Assembly (NCBI GenBank): GCA_011049595.1
Contig: DRHN01000122.1
Coordinates: 1 to 37,515 of the forward strand
Length of the DNA: 37,515 bases
Direction of reading: 5' to 3'
Origin: Spirochaetota bacterium
Lineage (GTDB): Bacteria > Spirochaetota > B62-G9 > DRHN01
Numbering within the stretch: the first letter of the stretch is position 1; each line of letters opens with the position of its first letter. Position numbers and translations under genes: made by a program. The notes under the pieces are model-generated. The model did no database searches, had not been told where the DNA came from, and was given only the letters and a program-made list of their open reading frames with translations. This document shows, one piece after another, positions 32,082 to 37,515 of this stretch.

Positions 32082-33377
32082 ATGAAAATAAAAACATTGT
32101 TATACTTTGCAAAAAAATATCTTACGGCAAAGTGGTCTTTGATGTCAACGTTATCGATATTAATGATTTCTTTTGGCGTAATTACATTAATAGCAGTCCT
32201 GTCAATTATGAACGGGTTTCATAACACCTTTCGTACGAAAATACTCGAGACAAATACTTATCATATAATAATTCAACCAAGTTTAAGTGATCAATTTTCG
32301 TTAACTAATATTAAATCAGTTCTTAAAAAAAATAAAGATATTATTTCAGTCATTCCGTATTTTGACGGTGAGGGAATCATTAAAAGCAGATGGAGTACGA
32401 GAGGGATAATAATAAAAGCATTTCCTGAGGATGTACTCCAACAGGACAGTGGGTTTAAAAATGAAATAAAAGTTCCAAAGGGAGAGTTTGACCTCAGCGA
32501 AGATGATCACATACTGCTTGGTGAGGAACTGGCCAGAGAAATGGGTGTTTTCGTTGGAGATTTTGTATCAGTGCTGACGTTTCGCGGGGAAGATATATCT
32601 TTTTCACAGCCGGCTTTTAAAGTTTTCGAAGTTGTAGGCTATTTTAAGACAGGATACTGGGAATACGACAAAAACATGGCGTATATTTCCATCAACACTG
32701 CCTACGGTCTGTTCGGGATAGAAAAAAAAGACCTGGCTATTGGTGTAAAAATCAATAACATATCGCGGGTAGATAAAGTAGTGAACTGGATGAAAAATAA
32801 CGGGCTTGACAATTTATATATTCTCACATGGGTTGACATGAACAGGGTATTGTTTGAAGCGCTTCAAAATGAAAAGGTCGGTATAGGATTTGTTGTTATG
32901 CTGATTATTGTGAGCGGTGCTTTTAATATAATTGGATCTCTAGTTATGACCGTGATGGAGAAGCGAAAGGAAATCGGTATACTCAGGGCCCTGGGAGCAA
33001 TCCCAGCGGATATAACCAGAATATTTGTCATAGACGGCTTTTATATTGGAATATTGGGGTCAGCAACAGGTGTGTTTGTGGGCTTTTTTCTTACCTTGAA
33101 TATTGAAAAAATATTTTCTATATTCGAATCAATAGTAAACGGAATAAAAAATTTGGTATATGTGCTGTACCTCATGCCTAAAAACGCGTCTCCTTTGCCC
33201 AGGTTCGAAATTCTGTCGGACTCAATTTACTACCTCGAAGGGGTCCCGGTTGAAATACATTTCTGGGATGTTTTTATCATATCAATACTTTCAATTTTTA
33301 TCAGTATTATTGCGGCATACTATCCGGCCAAAAAAGCATCTTTAACAAAGCCGATCGATACAATAAGGTACGAATAA
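32082..33377 (+). CDS. Lipoprotein-releasing ABC permease, LolC/LolE type
   Basis: This 431-residue inner-membrane protein has the FtsX/MacB permease topology. One N-terminal helix ends in LIAVLSIMNGFHNTFRTKIL, the classical LolC/E opening. A large periplasmic domain follows (about 50-265), then three helices with the coupling sequence MEKRKEIGILRALGAIPADITRIF, and the end AAYYPAKKASLTKPIDTIRYE. Only one permease gene is present beside one ATPase gene, so it probably works as a homodimer, as in LolF-type systems. It would extract lipoproteins and pass them to the LolA encoded upstream. It heads a rightward gene string: lolC/E, lolD, mcsA, mcsB, clpC. Confidence 0.88.
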   Translation: MKIKTLLYFAKKYLTAKWSLMSTLSILMISFGVITLIAVLSIMNGFHNTFRTKILETNTYHIIIQPSLSDQFSLTNIKSVLKKNKDIISVIPYFDGEGIIKSRWSTRGIIIKAFPEDVLQQDSGFKNEIKVPKGEFDLSEDDHILLGEELAREMGVFVGDFVSVLTFRGEDISFSQPAFKVFEVVGYFKTGYWEYDKNMAYISINTAYGLFGIEKKDLAIGVKINNISRVDKVVNWMKNNGLDNLYILTWVDMNRVLFEALQNEKVGIGFVVMLIIVSGAFNIIGSLVMTVMEKRKEIGILRALGAIPADITRIFVIDGFYIGILGSATGVFVGFFLTLNIEKIFSIFESIVNGIKNLVYVLYLMPKNASPLPRFEILSDSIYYLEGVPVEIHFWDVFIISILSIFISIIAAYYPAKKASLTKPIDTIRYE

Positions 33378-33395
33378 GGAGAGTTAGCAGGTATA

Positions 33396-34100
33396 ATGGT
33401 CAATACTAATGAAATCGTTGTGAAAGTAGAAAATTTAAAAAAAATATTTCAAACAGGTGATACACATTTCACCGTGTTAAAAAACTTAAATTTAAGCGTA
33501 AAAAAAGGCGAAATAGTCACCATTGTTGGAAGAAGCGGTTCCGGCAAAAGTACATTGTTGAATTTACTAGGGGGGCTGGATAAACCAACAGAAGGAAGTA
33601 TTATCATTAAAGGAACCCGGATTGAAAACAGCGATGAAACCGCGCTATCGGAATTCAGGAACAAGCATGTTGGGTTTATATTCCAATTTCATCATTTATT
33701 GCCGGAATTTACAGTTCTTGAAAATGTAATGATGCCGTATATAATCGGAAGATCAACCAGGAGTGGCGTTCATGATAAATCTTTGGAATTATTGCGATTA
33801 ATGCGAATCTTTGAAAAAAAGGACCTGAAACCAAATAAATTGTCCGGCGGGGAAAGTCAACGTGTCGCGATAGCGCGGGCTCTGATAAATGACCCTGAAA
33901 TAATCCTGGCAGATGAACCTACAGGAAATCTTGATCTGGAGACTGCAGAGATAATAAAAGGGCTCCTGTTTGATATAGTAAAAAAATTCGATCATACCAT
34001 GATTATCGTCACACATAACGATACAATTGTAAAGGATGCCGATTCGGTTTATCAGCTCAAGTACGGGGCGTTAAATAACTTGATTGATCATGTTAATTAG
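33396..34100 (+). CDS. lolD: ABC transporter ATPase, LolD type
   Basis: A 234-residue ATPase with all ABC motifs. Walker A is GRSGSGKST, the Q-loop is FIFQFHHLLPEFT, the signature is LSGGESQRVAIARAL, Walker B is EIILADEPTGNLD, and the H-loop is IIVTHN. FHHLLPEFTVLENVMMP is typical of the LolD/MacB/FtsE group. It lies 18 bp after the permease gene, so the two form one transporter. Confidence 0.92.
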   Translation: MVNTNEIVVKVENLKKIFQTGDTHFTVLKNLNLSVKKGEIVTIVGRSGSGKSTLLNLLGGLDKPTEGSIIIKGTRIENSDETALSEFRNKHVGFIFQFHHLLPEFTVLENVMMPYIIGRSTRSGVHDKSLELLRLMRIFEKKDLKPNKLSGGESQRVAIARALINDPEIILADEPTGNLDLETAEIIKGLLFDIVKKFDHTMIIVTHNDTIVKDADSVYQLKYGALNNLIDHVN

Positions 34101-34135
34101 ATTATATTTAGTGAAGGTATTAGGAATTGGATCCG

Positions 34136-34630
34136 ATGATCTGTCAGGAATGTCAAAAAAAAGATGCTCTGTTTCACATCCCCAAGATAATCAACAGCGA
34201 AATTGGGTATATTCATCTATGTAAAGTTTGTGCCAATAAAAATAATTTACATGAAATAGCGAACGGATTAGATGATAAACTGAATTTCTTGCTTGAAGGC
34301 CTCCTTACATCCCGTAAAGGTAATAAAAAAGGTACTTCACCCGGTTTAAAATGCACTGTCTGTAAAACAACTCTAAAGGATTTTCAAAAGGATAAAATAT
34401 TGGGCTGTTCGAGTTGTTACGAGGTTTTTTCAGATTACCTTTTAAAAAACGCTGACAGTGGCGGGGCGGTTTACACAAGACAGCAACCGGATGTTGAGCT
34501 GCCGAAACGATTGAACCTTTATAAAAAAGAATTAAATAAAGCAGTTGAAAAAGAAGATTTTGAAAAAGCTGCAGTATTAAGGGATAAAATTAATAAATGT
34601 GAAAATGAGGGAATCTTCCGTGACAATTGA
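34136..34630 (+). CDS. mcsA: McsA-like zinc-finger/UVR protein
   Basis: 164 residues from the ATG at 34136, giving the classical MICQECQKK start; the track starts at an upstream TTG. Two pairs of CXXC zinc-binding motifs are visible: CQEC...CKVC in the first 45 residues and CTVC...CSSC in the middle. A C-terminal UVR motif ends the protein (LNLYKKELNKAVEKEDFEKA, then AVLRDKINK). In Firmicutes, McsA activates the arginine kinase McsB and helps load ClpC. All zinc ligands are intact here. The gene overlaps the mcsB homologue's likely GTG start by 11 bp. Confidence 0.9.
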   Translation: MICQECQKKDALFHIPKIINSEIGYIHLCKVCANKNNLHEIANGLDDKLNFLLEGLLTSRKGNKKGTSPGLKCTVCKTTLKDFQKDKILGCSSCYEVFSDYLLKNADSGGAVYTRQQPDVELPKRLNLYKKELNKAVEKEDFEKAAVLRDKINKCENEGIFRDN

Positions 34631-35648
34631 GGAACTTGCACAGAGTGAAGGAATCTGGAATTCCATGACAAAAGACAATTCTAATATTGTTCTAAAAAGC
34701 AGTTTAAAATTTTTCAGAAACGTGGAAGGGTACTCTTTTTCTCATAAATTAATAAAAAAGGATAAGGAAAAAGTTTGTAAAACCATTCTGGAAAACCTTG
34801 TGGGTAATGACAACCTGACGGACCTTTCTATTTACAGGCTAAAAGAGATTTCCTCTTTTGATAAAAATATCTTTGTGGAAAGAAATATTTTAACAAAGGA
34901 TAAAGACGATAACAGCACACTTGTTCTGTCTCATGATCAATACAATTATTTCATTCTGTGTGACAAAGACCATATAGAATATGTCACCCATAAATCCGGT
35001 TTACACTTTAACGACATTTATATGGATGGAAAAAAAGTTATCTTAGATATAGAAAATAGGATCAAGTTTTCCTTCTCGAGAGCATTCGGGTATCTTACGG
35101 CAAATCCTGACAATTCCGGCTCCGGTCTGGAAATGATCCTGACGGTGCATTTACCCGGCTTGATCTTTTCAAGCAAAATAAATGAGGTGATATTCGAGCT
35201 TGAGAAGCAGGGTATGGGTGTGAGAAGCAGCTGGGTTGACGGGTATTACGAGATTTTTAATAAATATTCAAAAGGCCTGGTTGAAAAGGATGTTTTTAAA
35301 CATTCTCTGGACAGTTTTAAGCAGGTAATTCGGTATGAAAGAGAAAACAGGGAAAATGAATATGCTTTGAACAGGAGCCTGATTGAGGATAAAGTGTGGA
35401 GAAGCTACGGCATATTACTGTCTTCAAGGCTAATTTCGATATATGAAGCCTTTGATCTGCTGTCATATCTCCGGCTCGGAATAGGTCTTGGGACCATTAA
35501 TTATCTTAAAATAAAGGATATCAACCTTCTGCTCTTTTTTATACAGGATTTTCACCTGAAAAAAAGATATAATATAGATAACGAAAACCAGAATTTGGAA
35601 GAAGTCAGGGCGCAATACTTAAGAGACTATCTAAAAGAGGTAATGTGA
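34620..35648 (+). CDS. McsB homologue, probable inactive arginine pseudokinase
   Basis: About 342 residues from a GTG at 34620 with AGGGAA six bases upstream; the track's start at 34599 and an ATG at 34605 have no such site. It aligns by eye along its whole length with McsB protein-arginine kinase: [18 protein letters not shown] with [26 protein letters not shown] with GYLTSCPTNVGTGL, and [17 protein letters not shown] near the C-terminus. However, the catalytic cysteine is Asn (NPDN for CPTN). NEEDHIR is CDKDHIE, two of the three SSRIRLAR arginines are lost, the arginine in GLRAS is Glu, and RGIYGEG is RSSWVDG. Phosphotransfer is therefore unlikely. The frame is intact and the gene is tightly coupled to mcsA and clpC, which argues for a retained non-catalytic role. 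Confidence 0.85.
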   Translation: MTIEELAQSEGIWNSMTKDNSNIVLKSSLKFFRNVEGYSFSHKLIKKDKEKVCKTILENLVGNDNLTDLSIYRLKEISSFDKNIFVERNILTKDKDDNSTLVLSHDQYNYFILCDKDHIEYVTHKSGLHFNDIYMDGKKVILDIENRIKFSFSRAFGYLTANPDNSGSGLEMILTVHLPGLIFSSKINEVIFELEKQGMGVRSSWVDGYYEIFNKYSKGLVEKDVFKHSLDSFKQVIRYERENRENEYALNRSLIEDKVWRSYGILLSSRLISIYEAFDLLSYLRLGIGLGTINYLKIKDINLLLFFIQDFHLKKRYNIDNENQNLEEVRAQYLRDYLKEVM

Positions 35649-37515
35649 TGTTCAAGGGATTAACGGAAAGAGCGCAAAGAGTAATAAATATACTTGCACA
35701 GGAAGAAGCAAAAAAACTGAATCATGATAAACTTCTTCCAGAGCACATTCTTCTTGGTTTAATAAGGGAAGGGGAGGGGGTCGCTGTAAAAGCGCTCATT
35801 AATCTAGGTCTGGACTTAAAAACTCTAAGGGAGGAAACTATAGCGAGCACTAAAAGAACGGGTGGGATCCTCCTCCTGGGTGATGTCCCGCCGTCGACAA
35901 GAGCCCAGCGGGTTCTCGAGCTCAGCGCTGATGAAGCCCGCAATATGGGCCATAACTATATCGGGACCGAGCATCTCCTGCTTGGTCTGTTAAGAGAAGG
36001 CGACAGCGGAATTCTGGGAGCTTTTGACAAGCAGGGAATCAAGATATCCAATGTGAGGGAGGAAATAAACAGGCTGCTCGGGACAAATAGAACTGAAATT
36101 AAAAAGAAAATAGACCGAAGAACACCTACATTGGATGAGTTTGGAAGAGACTTGACCATTCTAGCCAAAGGTAAAAAGCTGGACCCAGTTATCGGCAGAG
36201 AAAAAGAGATCAAACGAGTGATACAGATATTATGTCGGAGAACAAAGAACAACCCGGTCCTTATCGGAGAGCCGGGGGTTGGTAAAACCGCAATAGTCGA
36301 GGGTCTCGCTCAAAATATTGTGCTTGGGAGAGTCCCTGAAACCCTTGTAAACAAGCGGGTATTAACACTTGATCTTGCGTCTTTGGTCGCCGGGACCAAG
36401 TACAGAGGTGAATTTGAGGAAAGATTAAAAAAGGTAATGTTTGAGATCAGAAGGGCAGGAAATGTCATCCTGTTCATTGATGAACTTCACACTATTATCG
36501 GTGCCGGAGGAGCTGAAGGGGCGATCGATGCCGCCAATATGCTAAAACCGGCCCTTTCAAGAGGTGAGCTGCAATGTATCGGAGCGACCACGCTGAATGA
36601 ATATAAAAAGTATATTGAACGGGACGCAGCTTTGGAGCGCAGATTTCAACCTATAATTGTGGATGAGTCCACCGTAAATGAAACTGTTGAAATACTGAAT
36701 GGGATCAAATTTAAATACGAAGAGCACCACAAAATCCTGTACACTGATAATGCGCTCAGCGCTGCCGCGAATCTCTCCTTCAGATATATAACCGATAGAT
36801 ATCTTCCTGATAAGGCAATCGATCTTATCGATGAGGCGGGGTCCAAGATAAGGCTGGAAAACACCATGATCCCGGAGAACTTTAAAGAAATTGAGCAGGA
36901 GATTGAACGTCTAAGGGAGGAAAAAACCCATCTTGTGGAAGTACAGGATTATGAAAAAGCCGCGAAGGTGAGAGATAAGATGAACACCCTGCGGGAAAAG
37001 CTTGAAGTAATGAAGGATGAGTGGAAAAAGGACCTTAGTAATGAAAAACCGGTTGTAGATGAAGATGAAATCTACCAGATAACCAGTGAATTAACAGGTA
37101 TACCTCTTGTAAGAATATTGGAAAGCGAGTCACAAAAACTTTTACGAATGGAAGATGAGCTTCACAAGAAAATTATGGGCCAGGATGTAGCAATAGAAGC
37201 CGTCAGCCGGGCCGTAAGAAGATCAAGGACCGGATTGAAATCTCCAAAAAGACCGACGGGTTCTTTTATATTCCTGGGCCCCACCGGTGTCGGTAAAACA
37301 TACCTTGCAAAAGCCCTGGCTGATTTTCTTTTCGGCACTGAGGAAGCCCTGATAAGAATAGATATGAGTGAATTCATGGAAAAGCACAACATGTCCAGGC
37401 TTGTCGGTGCACCGCCCGGATATGTAGGATATCAGGAGGGCGGCGAATTAACCGAGAAGATCCGCCGGAAACCCTACAGTGTGATTCTATTTGATGAAAT
37501 AGAAAAGGCCCATCC
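35648..37515 (+). CDS. clpC: ATP-dependent Clp protease ATPase ClpC, 3' end cut
   Basis: The frame is open from the ATG at 35648 (TGATG overlap with the mcsB homologue stop) to the window edge: 622 residues of an expected roughly 810-830. Domains in order are: a double Clp-N domain ([20 protein letters not shown]) with both [10 protein letters not shown] and [10 protein letters not shown] repeats; the first AAA+ domain ([13 protein letters not shown] and [15 protein letters not shown]); a middle domain with a UVR motif ([12 protein letters not shown]); and the second AAA+ domain ([14 protein letters not shown] and [12 protein letters not shown]). The middle-domain length and UVR motif identify ClpC rather than ClpB or ClpA. 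The glutamates of the two EH(I/L)LLGL sites, implicated in phosphoarginine binding in Bacillus, are kept. It unfolds substrates for ClpP. Confidence 0.95.
   Translation, partial: MFKGLTERAQRVINILAQEEAKKLNHDKLLPEHILLGLIREGEGVAVKALINLGLDLKTLREETIASTKRTGGILLLGDVPPSTRAQRVLELSADEARNMGHNYIGTEHLLLGLLREGDSGILGAFDKQGIKISNVREEINRLLGTNRTEIKKKIDRRTPTLDEFGRDLTILAKGKKLDPVIGREKEIKRVIQILCRRTKNNPVLIGEPGVGKTAIVEGLAQNIVLGRVPETLVNKRVLTLDLASLVAGTKYRGEFEERLKKVMFEIRRAGNVILFIDELHTIIGAGGAEGAIDAANMLKPALSRGELQCIGATTLNEYKKYIERDAALERRFQPIIVDESTVNETVEILNGIKFKYEEHHKILYTDNALSAAANLSFRYITDRYLPDKAIDLIDEAGSKIRLENTMIPENFKEIEQEIERLREEKTHLVEVQDYEKAAKVRDKMNTLREKLEVMKDEWKKDLSNEKPVVDEDEIYQITSELTGIPLVRILESESQKLLRMEDELHKKIMGQDVAIEAVSRAVRRSRTGLKSPKRPTGSFIFLGPTGVGKTYLAKALADFLFGTEEALIRIDMSEFMEKHNMSRLVGAPPGYVGYQEGGELTEKIRRKPYSVILFDEIEKAH

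Noticed and set aside
34620-35648. mcsB homologue as a pseudogene
   Set aside because: The frame is intact, it has the full family length, and it overlaps both neighbours in the normal operon manner. Loss of activity looks selective rather than decay.

Overview
The window looks like chromosome of an AT-rich (about 40% G+C by eye) diderm bacterium. Outer-membrane functions are plentiful: LolA, a LolC/E-type permease, LolD, an OmpA-family protein, a POTRA/beta-barrel protein and a lipoprotein. They sit beside a Gram-positive-style mcsA-mcsB-clpC string. This mix, plus a SplB-like radical SAM protein, RimO and a spirochaete-like feel to several unknown proteins, makes me favour Spirochaetota or a nearby phylum. 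That assignment is an inference. Almost every gene reads as housekeeping; there is no phage, CRISPR array or complete insertion sequence.

Layout. 1-4.0 kb: a transglutaminase-like exported protein (cut by the left edge) diverges from a secreted TIM-barrel glycoside-hydrolase-like protein and a lipoprotein. 4.0-8.2 kb: a leftward operon of phosphohexomutase, rarA, 5-formyl-THF cyclo-ligase and an MBL-fold phosphodiesterase-like protein. 8.4-10.5 kb: a long phosphate acetyltransferase (DRTGG type). 10.6-16.1 kb: a tightly coupled leftward operon of a sugar ABC binding protein, a POTRA/barrel outer-membrane protein, two permeases and an OmpA protein; no ATPase is present. 16.1-18.5 kb: a membrane protein of unknown function and a SplB-family protein. 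18.6-20 kb: tRNA-Pro(GGG) and a sirtuin bracketed by inverted repeat elements. 20-28.7 kb: a DUF47/PhoU-like protein, rimO, an unknown exported protein, uppP, ftsK, lolA and a RodZ-like protein. 28.8-31.7 kb: a ClpP-like protease, an HD-GYP-like protein and a tail-anchored protein. 32-37.5 kb: lolC/E, lolD, mcsA, an mcsB homologue and clpC (cut by the right edge).

Three things stand out. (1) The McsB homologue has lost the catalytic cysteine and most nucleotide-binding arginines, yet stays between intact mcsA and clpC, which suggests a pseudokinase adaptor. (2) A two-hairpin repeat occurs three times (about 8.26, 10.56 and 27.49 kb), with compensatory base changes in both stems. (3) A family of MITE-like structured elements (about 18.70, 19.73 and 31.80 kb) has conserved ends reading GTTCTTGGTGA. 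Two of them form a 92-bp perfect inverted repeat around the sirtuin gene. The insertion of an outer-membrane barrel gene into a sugar ABC transporter operon is also unusual. All alignments mentioned were made by eye against family motifs recalled from memory.
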